From: Paenibacillus sp. RC67
GTDB lineage: Bacteria; Bacillota; Bacilli; Paenibacillales; NBRC-103111
Reading direction: 5' to 3'
NCBI RefSeq assembly: GCF_030020805.1
Contig: NZ_CP125098.1
Span: 7,793,501 to 7,857,500, forward strand
Length of the DNA: 64,000 nt
The stretch's first letter is position 1. Every line of letters starts with the position of its first letter. This document shows, piece after piece, positions 16,566 through 26,408 of this stretch. The notes below the pieces were generated by a model that worked only from the letters and a program-made list of their open reading frames with translations, had not been told where the DNA came from and ran no database searches. The position numbers and the translations under genes are program-made.

Positions 16566-18451
16566 TTAACCGATATCCTTCCTAGTGCCTCTCCCCGTAA
16601 ACTGACTGAGATATAAGTCGGCATAGAAGCCGCCCTGAGCCAACAGCTCTTCATGGGTCCCTTTCTCAATTACAGCTCCTTTATCCATCACAAGAATCAT
16701 GTCCGCATCACGAATGGTGGATAGCCTGTGAGCGATAACGAAGCTCGTTCTTCCCTTCATTAGCTCGTTCATCGCTTTTTGAATATAGACCTCTGTGCGC
16801 GTATCGACACTGCTCGTCGCCTCATCCAGAATTAGAATCGCCGGATCGGCCAATATGGCGCGGGCGATCGTCAGAAGCTGTTTTTGTCCTTGAGAAATGT
16901 TAGACGCCTCTTCATTCAACACGGTATCGTAGCCGTCCGGCAGTGTACGAATAAAATGATCGGCATGCGCCGCCTTCGCCGCCTGGACGATCTCATCCAC
17001 CGTAGCTCCTTCGCGACCGTAACCGATATTATCTCGAATCGTACCATTGAACAGCCAAGTATCTTGAAGCACCATGCCGAATAGACTACGCAAATGGCCG
17101 CGCTTCAGCTCTGTAATATCCACTCCATCAATAGTAATCCGTCCACCGTCCAGCTCGTAAAACCGCATCAGTAGGTTAATGAGCGTCGTTTTACCTGCTC
17201 CTGTCGGTCCGACGATAGCTACTGTCTGCCCCGGCTTTACGTCGATATTCATGTGCTCGATTAATACGGCTCCCTCTTTATAACCAAACGTAACGTCGCG
17301 GAAATGCACTTCCCCCTTTGGCCGCTCCAAATGTTGGGATTCTTTCGCCTCAGGAACCTCCTCCGACTCATCGAGCAGCTCAAACACCCTCTCTGCCGAA
17401 GCGATGGTAGACTGAATAATATTGGCAATATTGGCCAATTGGGTAATAGGCTGTGAAAACTGCCGTGTATATTGGATAAACGCCTGAATATCCCCGATCT
17501 CAATCGCTTTTCTCGTAACGAGAATCCCGCCGACGACACTCACCAGCACATAACCAATATTGCTAATGAAGCTCATCAGCGGCATAATAATGCCCGAAAT
17601 AAACTGAGCCTTCCAGCCTGATTGATACAGCTTGTTATTGATTTCGCTGAATTTATCAATGGACTTCTTCTCGTGTCCGAATGCCTTAATAATCCGATGG
17701 CCTGTATACATTTCCTCAACATGACCGTTCAGCTCTCCTAGCGCCTTCTGCTGTCCCACGAAAAAAAGCCTGAGAACGCGATGCTACCGCCTTGGTTACC
17801 AAAAAGCTGAGCGGAAGCGTAAGGAATACGATTAAGGTCATCCAACCACTAATCGTTAGCATCATGATAATGACGCCGACAAGCGTAACGACTGAGGTAA
17901 TCAGCTGGGTCAAGCTTTGCTGCAGAGTGCTGCTTATGTTGTCTACGTCATTGACGACACGGCTCAAAATCTCCCCGTGGGCCCGGGAATCGTAAAATGA
18001 TAACGGCAGACGGGACAGCTTATCGTTCACCCGTTGACGCAAGTCGTAAACGGTTTTCTGCGCAACACCAGCCATAATATACTGCTGCAGATAGCTAAAG
18101 ATAGCGCTCAGTACATACAAGACCGCAAGCCAAAGCAATATATTCCTTATGTAGCCAAAGTCCACCTCAGCTCCTGGCACTCCCTTGAGCTTCAGCATGA
18201 CACCTTCAAATATTTTAGTCGTTGCCTTACCCATAATTTTCGGGCTGACAATACTGAACAAGGTACTAAGTACCGCTGCAAGCAATACCGTTAAGAGGGA
18301 GTAGCGGTGAGGCATTAAAAATCCGATCAGCCGCTTTAATGTTCCTTTGAAATCTTTGGCCTTTTGTACCGGCATCCCCATTCGGGGACCCCCCAGGTCC
18401 TCCGCCTGGGCCGCCGCCCATTCCACCTTGCCCTCTGCGTGGACCGCTCAT
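16566..18451 (-). pseudogene. ABC exporter half (YfiC/BmrD-like), two frameshifts in this sequence
   Basis: The intended gene starts at ATG 18451, overlapping the previous gene by four bases, with a glycine-rich leader (GGMGGGPGGGPGG). The frame breaks at a C6 run (18389-18394; G6 in the gene) and again at an A7 run (17761-17767; T7 in the gene). Removing one base at each restores about 628 residues: six membrane helices, Walker A (VGPTGAGKTT), signature ISQGQ, Walker B with catalytic Glu (ILILDEATSSVD) and the switch His (VIAHRLST). With its neighbour it forms a heterodimeric multidrug exporter. As written it would give no full protein; homopolymer errors are a strong alternative. Confidence 0.8.
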
Positions 18452-20175
18452 GACAGTTCCTCCTCCGAAAGCTGAGATGCTACGATCTCCCGATATACCT
18501 CACTGGAGGCCATCAGCTCCTTGTGATTTCCTATGCCTGCAATGCCACCCTCATCCAAGACAATGATTCGGTCGGCATCCATGACGGTGCTGACCCTTTG
18601 AGCCACGATGATGACCGTAGCATCGCCCGTCTCTGACTTGAGCGCTGCTCGCAGCTTGGCATCGGTCTTGAAATCAAGCGCCGAGAAGCTGTCGTCGAAC
18701 ACATAAATCTCGGGTTTTCTCACCAAGGCTCGGGCAATGGACAAGCGCTGCTTCTGCCCTCCCGATAGGTTCGTGCCCCCTTGGGCGATAATGGAATCAT
18801 AGCCGTCTGGCATAGCAGAAATAAATTCTGTAGCTTGCGAGATAGAAGCAGCATGCCGCATTTCTTCATCCGTCGCCTCTTCATGGCCATATCGGATATT
18901 GTCGGCAATCGTTCCAGAGAACAATACCGCCTTCTGGGGAACCAAGCCGATCTTCTCCCGAAGATCCTGCTGCGTCATTTCACGCACATCGACTCCATCG
19001 ACACGGATACTGCCTCCGCTCACATCGTAGAAACGGGGGATGAGGCTGATCAGCGTCGATTTACCTGAACCCGTTCCCCCGATAATAGCCGTAATCTCGC
19101 CAGGACTGGCACTGAAGGAAATATCCGAGATGGCAGGCTGCTCCGCACCCGGATAGCTGAACGACACCCGATCGAATTCGATGTATCCTTTCCTCGCGTC
19201 TGTTCGCTTCCCTTCAGAGGGGTCCGTCATTGTCGGCGTCATATCCAGTACCTCGTTAATGCGGACAGCGGATACGGAGGCGCGCGGAATCATCACGAAC
19301 ATCATCGACATCATGATGAGCGAGAACATAATTTGCATCGCATATTGCAAAAAGGCCATCAAATCCCCTACCTGCATATGTCCGCTGCTAATACGATTGC
19401 TGCCGAACCAAATGATTGCCATGGAAGAGAAATTCATGACCAGCATCATGATCGGCATCATTGCGGCCATAATCCGGTTTACCTTGGTCGCCGTTGCCGT
19501 CAAATCACGGTTAGCTTCTTGAAACCGCTGCTGCTCGTGATCGATCCGATTAAAGGAACGAATGACTCGAATGCCGGTGAGTCCCTCTCGCAGCACCAGA
19601 TTGAGTCGATCCAGCTTGATTTGCATCGCTTTGAACAGGGGCATGCCTCGACTCGCTATAATGGCGATCGCTGCCGCAAGTACTGGAAGGACGACGACAA
19701 GAACAAGCGATAGCTTTGCATCCTTGTTCACCGCCATAATAATGCCCCCGATACACATCATGGGAGCGCTGATCATCATTCGAAGCATCATGGTCAGCAC
19801 CTGCTGAACCTGAGTAATGTCGTTGGTCGTTCTTGTGATTAGCGAAGCCGTTCCAATCTTATCGAACTCCTGCAGTGAAAAGTTCTCCACATGTGCGAAC
19901 ACCCGGTTTCGTACACCGAGTCCGAAGCCCGATGCCGTCTTGGCCGAGAGGAAGCTCGCGGTTACGGAGCAAATCGCTCCTGCCGCCGCAACGAGCAGCA
20001 TGAAAGCTCCGATGCGAAATATGTATGGAATGTCTCCTTCCACAATACCTTTGTCGACAATGTCAGCCATCAAGGTCGGAAGGTACAGATCCGACAAGGA
20101 CTGCAAAAAGATAAGTACCAATACAGCAGCGATAGGCCACCGAAAAGGTGTGAGAAAGGCAAACATACGGGTCAC
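18448..20175 (-). CDS. ABC exporter half with degenerate site (YfiB/BmrC-like)
   Basis: A 575-residue ABC exporter half: six membrane helices to about residue 300, then a nucleotide-binding domain with Walker A (GGTGSGKST), canonical signature LSGGQ and a Walker B ending FDDSFSALD, where Asp replaces the catalytic Glu. The partner gene has the opposite pattern (ISQGQ and Glu). That split is typical of heterodimeric exporters such as TM287/288 and BmrCD. GTG 20175 is preceded by GAGGTGAT. It is translationally coupled (ATGA) to the frameshifted partner. Likely exports drugs or lipids; substrate unknown. Confidence 0.88.
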   Translation of the reverse strand: MTRMFAFLTPFRWPIAAVLVLIFLQSLSDLYLPTLMADIVDKGIVEGDIPYIFRIGAFMLLVAAAGAICSVTASFLSAKTASGFGLGVRNRVFAHVENFSLQEFDKIGTASLITRTTNDITQVQQVLTMMLRMMISAPMMCIGGIIMAVNKDAKLSLVLVVVLPVLAAAIAIIASRGMPLFKAMQIKLDRLNLVLREGLTGIRVIRSFNRIDHEQQRFQEANRDLTATATKVNRIMAAMMPIMMLVMNFSSMAIIWFGSNRISSGHMQVGDLMAFLQYAMQIMFSLIMMSMMFVMIPRASVSAVRINEVLDMTPTMTDPSEGKRTDARKGYIEFDRVSFSYPGAEQPAISDISFSASPGEITAIIGGTGSGKSTLISLIPRFYDVSGGSIRVDGVDVREMTQQDLREKIGLVPQKAVLFSGTIADNIRYGHEEATDEEMRHAASISQATEFISAMPDGYDSIIAQGGTNLSGGQKQRLSIARALVRKPEIYVFDDSFSALDFKTDAKLRAALKSETGDATVIIVAQRVSTVMDADRIIVLDEGGIAGIGNHKELMASSEVYREIVASQLSEEELS

Positions 20176-20331
20176 TTGCTATCACCTCGTTTACTGGCCG
20201 TTTAGCCGAAATGGTCCATAATAATCCTCATATTCCTATTTTGCTCAAGAATAAGTCATTGTTATTCAATTACCCTTCTTGGTTTCAACCCAACCGTTAG
20301 TGTGCGTGAGAGGAGCAAGGGAAACGAAGCT

Positions 20332-20369
20332 AAAAAAGCCTGAGAAGGAATGGCCTCTTTCTCAGGCTT
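20332..20369 (-). terminator. Terminator downstream of the transglutaminase fragment
   Basis: AAGCCTGAGAA and TTCTCAGGCTT form a perfect 11-bp stem; the T run is on the minus-strand side. Confidence 0.75.
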
Positions 20370-20390
20370 ATACTACATGTATATTCATTG

Positions 20391-20708
20391 TTAGCTGACC
20401 ACAGTACAATCACACTTAGAGGCATCGAGCAGCCGCACATCGACCTTGACCTCCAGCGACTGCCTCCCAGAACCGCGATACACACCTTTTACAGGCACAA
20501 TATCCTGATAGTCACGACCATGTCCGAGTTTTATATAACGCCAATCCACTTCTGCGTTATTGGTCGGATCGAACCCAAGCCATCCGGTTCCCGGTATATG
20601 CACCTCAACCCATGCGTGAGAGGCCTGCTCGAAATCAGCACTGACACCCTGTAAATCACCGACGAAATGATAGCCGCTGACATATCTGTTGAGAGGAAGG
20701 CATTTCAC
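20391..20708 (-). pseudogene. C-terminal fragment of a bacterial transglutaminase-like protease family protein
   Basis: About 105 codons survive. They contain RYVSGY, the His motif ASHAWVEVHIPGTGWLGFDP and the typical tail YIKLGHGRDYQDIVPVKGVY. The N-terminal two thirds, including the catalytic Cys, is absent, and the codons before RYVSGY look like a damaged CRALGIPAR block. No ribosome site precedes the open frame (GTG 20708). It should be inactive. The terminator downstream is still intact. Confidence 0.7.
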
Positions 20709-20758
20709 TTGAAAATAATTTTTTTCATCCCTTCGTCATTCCATTAAAACTAAACCCA

Positions 20759-20789
20759 TTGACTCTAACGCAACGTGATACCCTATGCT
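20759..20789 (+). promoter_or_regulatory. MerR-type promoter with 19-bp spacer
   Basis: TTGACT (20759-20764), a 19-bp spacer and TATGCT (20784-20789). The overlong spacer is the mark of promoters twisted open by MerR-family activators. The spacer holds CTAACGCAACGTGA, a broken dyad. It drives the TipA-like gene, implying self-control. Confidence 0.7.
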
Positions 20790-20807
20790 GTACTTGGAGG
20801 TGATGAT

Positions 20808-21572
20808 ATGAACTACAAGGTGAAAGAGGTCGCCGATTTGTCAGGAATAAGCGTCCGGACTCTTCATCATTACGACGAGATTGGCCTGCTTGTGCCTGAA
20901 TCCGTTAATGAAGCAGGATACCGCAGTTATTCGGACCGAGAATTGGAACGGCTGCAGCAGATTTTGTTTTTTCGAGAGATCGGCTTTCCACTGAAAGATA
21001 TTAAAGACATATTAGACCACCCCGATTTCGACCGGAAGCACGCTCTTAAGGCACACCAAGAACTGCTTATCGAGAAAAGACAGCGGTTAGACAGCATCAT
21101 CGACACGGTTAATAAAACCATTCAAGCCATGGAAGGAGAACAACAGATGAGCCCGCATGAACAATTCGAACCCTTTGATATGACACCTATCGAGGAACAC
21201 AAACGCAAATACGCCAAGGAAGCGCGGCAAAAATACGGAGATGCTGCTATGAATCAAGTTGAGCAGAGAACGAGCGGCTACTCTCCCCAAGATTGGACTA
21301 CTATTATGGAGCAATCCGCAAGTATCTACACCAAAATCGCAGCCGCTATGGATAAAGGACCGGAGGATCCACAAGTACAGGAAAGTGTAGCCGAGCTCAG
21401 AGCGTGGATTACCAACCACTTCTATGATTGCACGCCGGAAATTTTCCGCGGTTTGGGGAATCTATACGTAGAGGATGAACGTTTCACCGCGAACATCGAT
21501 AAGCATAAGGCTGGACTTGCTGTCTTTTTGCGGGAAGCTATGCAGGTCTATTGCGATAGGCTGGAGTCTTAA
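20808..21572 (+). CDS. MerR-family regulator with TipAS ligand domain (TipA/Mta-like)
   Basis: A 254-residue protein with a MerR winged helix (VKEVADLSGISVRTLHHYDE), a coiled linker to about residue 110, and a TipAS antibiotic-binding-like domain (HKRKYAKEARQKYGD onward; FYDCTPEIFRGLGNLYVEDERF). ATG 20808 follows TTGGAGGTGATGAT. TipA-like proteins sense thiopeptides or other drugs and activate their own gene and efflux pumps. The divergently placed ABC exporter at 16.6-20.2 kb is a possible target but is separated by the transglutaminase fragment. Confidence 0.87.
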   Translation: MNYKVKEVADLSGISVRTLHHYDEIGLLVPESVNEAGYRSYSDRELERLQQILFFREIGFPLKDIKDILDHPDFDRKHALKAHQELLIEKRQRLDSIIDTVNKTIQAMEGEQQMSPHEQFEPFDMTPIEEHKRKYAKEARQKYGDAAMNQVEQRTSGYSPQDWTTIMEQSASIYTKIAAAMDKGPEDPQVQESVAELRAWITNHFYDCTPEIFRGLGNLYVEDERFTANIDKHKAGLAVFLREAMQVYCDRLES

Positions 21573-21722
21573 ATATTCCTTTTTCTGGATGGAACCATTA
21601 GCAGCTGCAAAACGTTGAAACGGCCTTTTTCACATCAGTAAGCAGTCTGAATACCCACTAAATAAGTGGGATAAACCCGCGTCCTTCAAGCATTTTTTAG
21701 TAAATTCCAATAAATACTGGTT

Positions 21723-21750
21723 GAATCCATACTCCCACTCCCCCTATAAT
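21723..21750 (+). promoter_or_regulatory. Possible sigma-G-type promoter of sleB
   Basis: GAATC (21723-21727) and CTATAAT (21744-21750) with 16 bp between resemble forespore sigma-G promoters. Bacillus sleB is made in the forespore, which supports the reading, but the -10 is not ideal. Confidence 0.4.
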
Positions 21751-21775
21751 CAGTATCCGAAAGGGGAGATGCGGT

Positions 21776-22432
21776 ATGAAACTGAGAAATTGGAAAATAT
21801 TCACCTTCCTATTCGGGTTTGTATTGTTGATGAATATAGTAGGAATTAACCCATATGCTGCTCAAGCAGCCCCGTTACTAAAGCAAGGAAACTCCAACGG
21901 AGACGTTTGGGATTTGCAGTTCCGGTTGAAGCTGGCCGGCTTCTACCAATTGCCTTTGGATGGCCTATATGGTTACAACACTGCACAAGCGGTTAAAGGA
22001 TTTCAAAGTAACTTTGGCTTGAATCCAGACGGCATTACAGGCGATCTGACATGGTCCGCATTGAAGAAGCATTCTTTGAATCGTGCAGAGCTCGATATTT
22101 TGGCTAAAGTCATTTACAGCGAAGCCCGCGGTGAATCGTACGAAGGTCAAGTAGCGGTCGGAGCGGTTGTTATGAACCGTATTCAGTCCGGCAAGTATGG
22201 AGATACTATCGAGGACGTCGTATTCCAAAAAGGCGCCTTCACCGCAGTAGCGGATGGACAGTACAATCTAAAGCCTGACAGCACAGCTTATATGGCCGCC
22301 CAAGACGCCGTACGCGGCTGGGATCCTACTAGCGGCTCTTTGTATTACTTCAACCCGAAAACAGCGACAAGCTCGTGGATTTGGACTAGACCGCAAACTG
22401 TTCAAATCGGAAATCATATTTTTGCAAAATAA
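21776..22432 (+). CDS. sleB: Spore cortex-lytic enzyme SleB
   Basis: A 218-residue secreted protein: signal peptide (cleavage near AQAAPL), a peptidoglycan-binding domain at about residues 35-105 (GDVWDLQFRLKLAGFY then GYNTAQAVKGFQ), and a SleB-type hydrolase domain with the catalytic Glu motif YSEARGESYEGQVAVGAVV. It is a lytic transglycosylase that degrades cortex containing muramic-delta-lactam during germination. It is shorter than Bacillus SleB (about 300) since it has no long linker. No ypeB partner follows, which is unusual because SleB normally depends on YpeB. Confidence 0.9.
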   Translation: MKLRNWKIFTFLFGFVLLMNIVGINPYAAQAAPLLKQGNSNGDVWDLQFRLKLAGFYQLPLDGLYGYNTAQAVKGFQSNFGLNPDGITGDLTWSALKKHSLNRAELDILAKVIYSEARGESYEGQVAVGAVVMNRIQSGKYGDTIEDVVFQKGAFTAVADGQYNLKPDSTAYMAAQDAVRGWDPTSGSLYYFNPKTATSSWIWTRPQTVQIGNHIFAK

Positions 22433-22452
22433 ATTTTTTGGTCCTAAAAACA

Positions 22453-22501
22453 AAAAAAGGTTGTTCCAAAGGTCTGAAAAGGACCCAAGGAACAACCTTT
22501 T
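22453..22501. terminator. Bidirectional terminator between sleB and the permease
   Basis: AAAAGGTTGTTCC and GGAACAACCTTTT form a perfect stem between convergent genes. Confidence 0.85.
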
Positions 22502-22505
22502 GTTA

Positions 22506-23921
22506 TTACGAGTAATGAATCATATTGGCAACGACAACGAAGATCGCACCAACGACAAGCCAAGTGACCATAAGAGGCCAGAAGAACCGAACCCATTTTT
22601 GATACGCAATTCCAGATACCGCCAGGCTCCCCATCAACGCAGAAGAGGTAGGCAGGATCATATTCGTAAACCCGTCCCCAAGCTGGAAGGCAAGCACGGA
22701 CGTTTGTCTCGTCACCCCAAGCAAGTCGGACAACGGAACCATGATTGGCATGGTTGTTACAGCCATCCCTGTCCCCGATGTTATAAAGACGTTCATAACG
22801 TTCTGGAATACATACATACCCAATACTTGAACCGAGCTAGGAAGCTCACCCACTAAAATGGACAGACTGTTCACGATCGTGTCGATGACATTCCCGTGGT
22901 CTAACACGACCATGATCCCTCTAGCCAAACCAATGATGAACGCACCGTACGTAATCGCACTAGCTCCCTTGACGAATTCCTTGGAAATGCGGCTCGGTCC
23001 ATAGCCCGAGAACAACCCGGACAGCACACCCATAGTCAAGAACAAGGCAGCCAGCTCTTCCATCCACCAGCCTTTTTTGGAGACGCCCCAGATCAAGAGC
23101 GCAAAGCCAGCGACTACAGTAACGATTGTAAGGTAATGCTTCAACTGCATAGTCGGCAAATGGGAGAAATCAAGCTTGGTTGCAGTACCATCCGCCTCTT
23201 TTTCCAGGTCGTAAACAAGTCCCTTCGTAGGGTCCTTTTTTACTTTCCTCGCATAACGCATAATATAAAAGCTCGTGATAGCAATGAGACAAATAAGCAA
23301 AATGATTCGGAGCCACATTCCCGAGAACATAGGAATTTGAGCAATAGCCTGCGCCAAGCCGACGTTGAACGGATTGAGGATACCTGCCGTGAAGCCGCAG
23401 GAAGCTCCCAGAGAGATCATCGCCGTACCCGTCAGCGCATCGTATCCAAGCGCCCTGGCGATCGCGATGCCGATCGGTACGAATACCATCACCTCTGTAG
23501 ACATCCCCATCGTAAAGCCACCTACTGAGAAAAGGGATAAAAATACAGGTATGACCCAGAGGCCTTTGTTTGCGAACGTTCGAGCCACCCTGCCTGTGAT
23601 GGCTTCAATAGTTCCTGTCGAAGAAATAATCTGGAATGCTCCGCCGATAATGAAGATGAAAAATACAACATCAGCGGAATCTATGAGTCCATGAACGATA
23701 GATTTGGGAATCTCAATAAGACTTACCGGACTTGCATCTACATGATGGTAGGAACCGGTAACCAACAGGGATTTCCCAGTTACCTTATCCTTTACACGTT
23801 CAAACTTTCCCGCAGGAATAGCATAAGTCAAAACCGCGGCCACGAAGACCAGAATGACCAAAATAACATAGGTGTGCGGCATTTTCAGCCATTTGCGCTT
23901 ACCTGCCAATGCGTTATCCAT
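22506..23921 (-). CDS. YfcC-family permease (DcuC/ArcD-like superfamily)
   Basis: A 471-residue membrane protein with about twelve helices and the YfcC hallmarks PHTYVILVILVFVAAVLTYA at the start and GGFTMGMSTEVMVFVPI in the middle. ATG 23921 is chosen because GGGGGA lies seven bases before. The start overlaps the end of the amidohydrolase gene by eight bases. Members move amino acids, dipeptides or dicarboxylates. Pairing with an M20 amidohydrolase suggests uptake of an N-acyl or peptide-like substrate that the enzyme then cleaves, as in the abg system, though the carrier family is different. Confidence 0.82.
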   Translation of the reverse strand: MDNALAGKRKWLKMPHTYVILVILVFVAAVLTYAIPAGKFERVKDKVTGKSLLVTGSYHHVDASPVSLIEIPKSIVHGLIDSADVVFFIFIIGGAFQIISSTGTIEAITGRVARTFANKGLWVIPVFLSLFSVGGFTMGMSTEVMVFVPIGIAIARALGYDALTGTAMISLGASCGFTAGILNPFNVGLAQAIAQIPMFSGMWLRIILLICLIAITSFYIMRYARKVKKDPTKGLVYDLEKEADGTATKLDFSHLPTMQLKHYLTIVTVVAGFALLIWGVSKKGWWMEELAALFLTMGVLSGLFSGYGPSRISKEFVKGASAITYGAFIIGLARGIMVVLDHGNVIDTIVNSLSILVGELPSSVQVLGMYVFQNVMNVFITSGTGMAVTTMPIMVPLSDLLGVTRQTSVLAFQLGDGFTNMILPTSSALMGSLAVSGIAYQKWVRFFWPLMVTWLVVGAIFVVVANMIHYS

Positions 23922-25122
23922 GAACTTGTCCCCCACTGCTTTGTTGTTTCCACTGCTCGAACTCATTGCGAACGGCCAGCATCGCTTCTTTATCCATACA
24001 TAAGTCGTAGGCTGTCATTGCCATCGCCTTGGCCGCTTGATTCATCTCGATCATGCCCGCCTCCGTGCCGGCAAGCTGGCAAAATTCCGGCGTATGCGTC
24101 GTTGCATCTCCAATGCGGATATACGGATGAATGGTGGCCGTTACTTGGCCTACATTGCCGATATCAGAGGAACCGATGCCACCTTTCTTCGGCGGATCAC
24201 ACACTTCGATGCCCATCTGCTCCAGATTGCCTTGGAATAATGCCGCCATTGCTTTATTATTGTTCCTTTCGGCATAGATCAGACCCTCAGCAATATCAAC
24301 CGTCGCTCCAACCCCCTCGGCTGCGTGACGCACCGCCTTGTACACTTTCTCTCTCACCGTCTCCAGCTCCACAACCGTGGCCGCTCTAAGGATAAACACC
24401 GCCTCGCACAGTTCCGGCACGACATTCGGTGCATCGCCGCCCTTCGTAATGATCCCGTGAATGCGGACATCCTCCTTCACAAACTGACGGATCGAATTAA
24501 TCGCGACATAAGCATTGATCATGGCATCCAAAGCACTGATGCCTCTCTCCGGAGCAGAAGCAGCATGCGCTTGTCTGCCGTGGAAGGTGAATGTCGCATC
24601 AACGCAAGCAAGAGCTCCGCGCAGCACCATCGTCTTGCTCTGCGGGTGAACCATCATGACCGCATCGATATCATCAAATACCCCTTCATTGCACATGATG
24701 ATTTTACCGCCGCCTTCTTCTTCCGCCGGTGTCCCGAGCACGATGATTTTCCCAGGCAGCTCAGGGTAAGCATCCTTCAAAGCAAGCGCCGCTCCAACTG
24801 CAGCCGTACCAATCAGATTATGACCACAAGCGTGTCCGATCACTGGAAGTGCATCGTATTCCGCAAGCAAGGCTATAGTAGGTCCGCCCGTGGCACCTTC
24901 CCATGTCGCGCGAAACGACGTCTCCAGACCCGCGATGCCTCTCTCCACCTTGAATCCTGCTTTTTCAAGCGGTTCGCTTAACCACTGTTGAGCCTGATGC
25001 TCATGGAAGCTCAGCTCTGGATTAGCATGTATAAGCGCCGCCAAGCTACGGAGTTGTTCATCCCGCGAATCTACTGCTTGTTGAAGCCTAGCCTTCTCTT
25101 TATTTGAATTATTGTTGTTCAT
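23914..25122 (-). CDS. M20-family amidohydrolase/dipeptidase (AbgB-like)
   Basis: A 402-residue M20D metallopeptidase. Metal-site motifs are visible: HANPELSFHE, AEYDALPVIGHACGHN, GTPAEEEGGGK and HPQSKTM, then the dimerisation domain (FTFHGRQAHAASAPERGISA). It hydrolyses amide bonds of N-acyl amino acids, aminobenzoyl-glutamate or dipeptides in the cytoplasm. ATG 25122 has GGGAG five bases before; a GTG at 25134 is open. It forms an operon with the YfcC permease and lies downstream of a LysR gene on the same strand. Confidence 0.87.
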   Translation of the reverse strand: MNNNNSNKEKARLQQAVDSRDEQLRSLAALIHANPELSFHEHQAQQWLSEPLEKAGFKVERGIAGLETSFRATWEGATGGPTIALLAEYDALPVIGHACGHNLIGTAAVGAALALKDAYPELPGKIIVLGTPAEEEGGGKIIMCNEGVFDDIDAVMMVHPQSKTMVLRGALACVDATFTFHGRQAHAASAPERGISALDAMINAYVAINSIRQFVKEDVRIHGIITKGGDAPNVVPELCEAVFILRAATVVELETVREKVYKAVRHAAEGVGATVDIAEGLIYAERNNNKAMAALFQGNLEQMGIEVCDPPKKGGIGSSDIGNVGQVTATIHPYIRIGDATTHTPEFCQLAGTEAGMIEMNQAAKAMAMTAYDLCMDKEAMLAVRNEFEQWKQQSSGGQVHG

Positions 25123-25442
25123 TGTCACTCCCACCCGCCCTATCTCATGATGTTGTTTTATGACAACTCAGCCACCTGGGCGACCGAATATTTATGCAAC
25201 TTATTTGAATTATTGTAAAGCGGCTAACCCAATATGTAAAATGAATAGTTTTTTGCGGTTCACTTAAAATTTTTTTATACCATAAACCAATAACCCGCGT
25301 CCGAATTGGATTTTCTGCACATCATCCCAACTCCTAGCCCTTTCGTATTGAGGATCGGCAATACTCTGAGTGAGACATTAAAGATAACTAGTTGCAGCAT
25401 AAATATGCATCGAGATATACAGCGAAGCCATCGGGTATAAAG
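25123..25442. other. Intergenic region upstream of the amidohydrolase operon
   Basis: About 320 bp without a supported gene. It is AT-rich near 25200-25290 and must hold the promoter of the amidohydrolase-permease operon and probably LysR sites, but no single T-N11-A site stood out. Confidence 0.4.
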
Positions 25443-25480
25443 AAAAAAAGCGCAGCACTCTTGTAAGAGCGCCACGCTTT
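25443..25480 (-). terminator. Terminator of the LysR gene
   Basis: On the minus strand AAGCGTGGCGCTCTT, loop ACA, AGAGTGCTGCGCTT then seven T. The stem begins at the LysR stop codon itself. Confidence 0.8.
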
Positions 25481-26369
25481 ATTGTGGATGCAGTTCTTTC
25501 ATAAAAGATACGAATCGATCAACCGTGGCCATCTGCAGGACAGACTGCTTATAGACCATCCAAGTATTGCGTTTCATCGGCTCCCCGTTTTTGCGATACA
25601 GCTCCACCTTATGAAGTCGATCCTCATCCGTAACGAAAATCCCCGGGATAATGGAATAACCCAGTCCGTTTTTGACCATCTCCTTGCAGGTTTCGTAGCT
25701 GTCCACCTGCATCGTAACTAGCGGAGGGACATGGAACCGTTCGCGCCACCAGGCGTTGATCGTTTCACTGAACGGCAGCGGCGAGTAGCTGCTCGTCTGA
25801 ATTTTCGGCTGTTTATAGCAGATCTGGGGAAGACGCGGCAAGTCTTCCCATTGAAGCTCCTCTTGAGATACGAGACAAATATGCTCGTCATGCAGCAGCT
25901 GCTTCCCTTCAAACCAAGGATAGTCCCCGCGAATAATACCCACATGAACTTCTTCTTGCCCAAGCAGCTCCAAAATCTCGGTACTTAATCCACAGGTGAC
26001 GATGAGTTGGACCTCCGGGTACATATCCCGGAACCTCTTTAATATAGGAGGTAGCTTATACAGTCCAAAGTAGCTGGACACTCCGATACGAAGGTTGCCT
26101 TTGACCTCGTTGCGCATGTTTACAATGTATTCTTTCATCTTATTCAGGTCATCGAGCATCTTTCTTGCATATTCCGCCAAATATTCGCCCTCGGGAGTCA
26201 ACCTCGTCCCCTTAGCATTTTTAACGATAATGGGCACGCCCATTTCCCGTTCCATCTGATGAAGGCGATACGTCAACGCCGGCTGGGTGATATATAGACG
26301 CTCCGCCGCTTTGGTCAGACTTTGCTCCTCCGCTACAAACTGAAGCATCAAATAGTCCTTCTCATTCAT
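25479..26369 (-). CDS. LysR-family regulator
   Basis: A 296-residue LysR protein: helix-turn-helix at about residues 16-36 (SLTKAAERLYITQPALTYRL), then a co-inducer domain. AAAGGGG lies before the ATG. It sits upstream of the M20 amidohydrolase and YfcC permease in the same direction but has its own terminator, so it probably controls them as a separate transcript. The inducer is unknown, possibly the imported substrate. Confidence 0.85.
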   Translation of the reverse strand: MNEKDYLMLQFVAEEQSLTKAAERLYITQPALTYRLHQMEREMGVPIIVKNAKGTRLTPEGEYLAEYARKMLDDLNKMKEYIVNMRNEVKGNLRIGVSSYFGLYKLPPILKRFRDMYPEVQLIVTCGLSTEILELLGQEEVHVGIIRGDYPWFEGKQLLHDEHICLVSQEELQWEDLPRLPQICYKQPKIQTSSYSPLPFSETINAWWRERFHVPPLVTMQVDSYETCKEMVKNGLGYSIIPGIFVTDEDRLHKVELYRKNGEPMKRNTWMVYKQSVLQMATVDRFVSFMKELHPQ

Positions 26370-26408
26370 GAATTCACCCCTTTCACCAGACTGTTTCGGC
26401 CAAGCTGG

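Noticed and set aside
18266..18451. Separate 61-residue glycine-rich protein
   Set aside because: It is the true N-terminus of the ABC exporter half, cut off by the G6 frameshift at 18389-18394, not a gene of its own.
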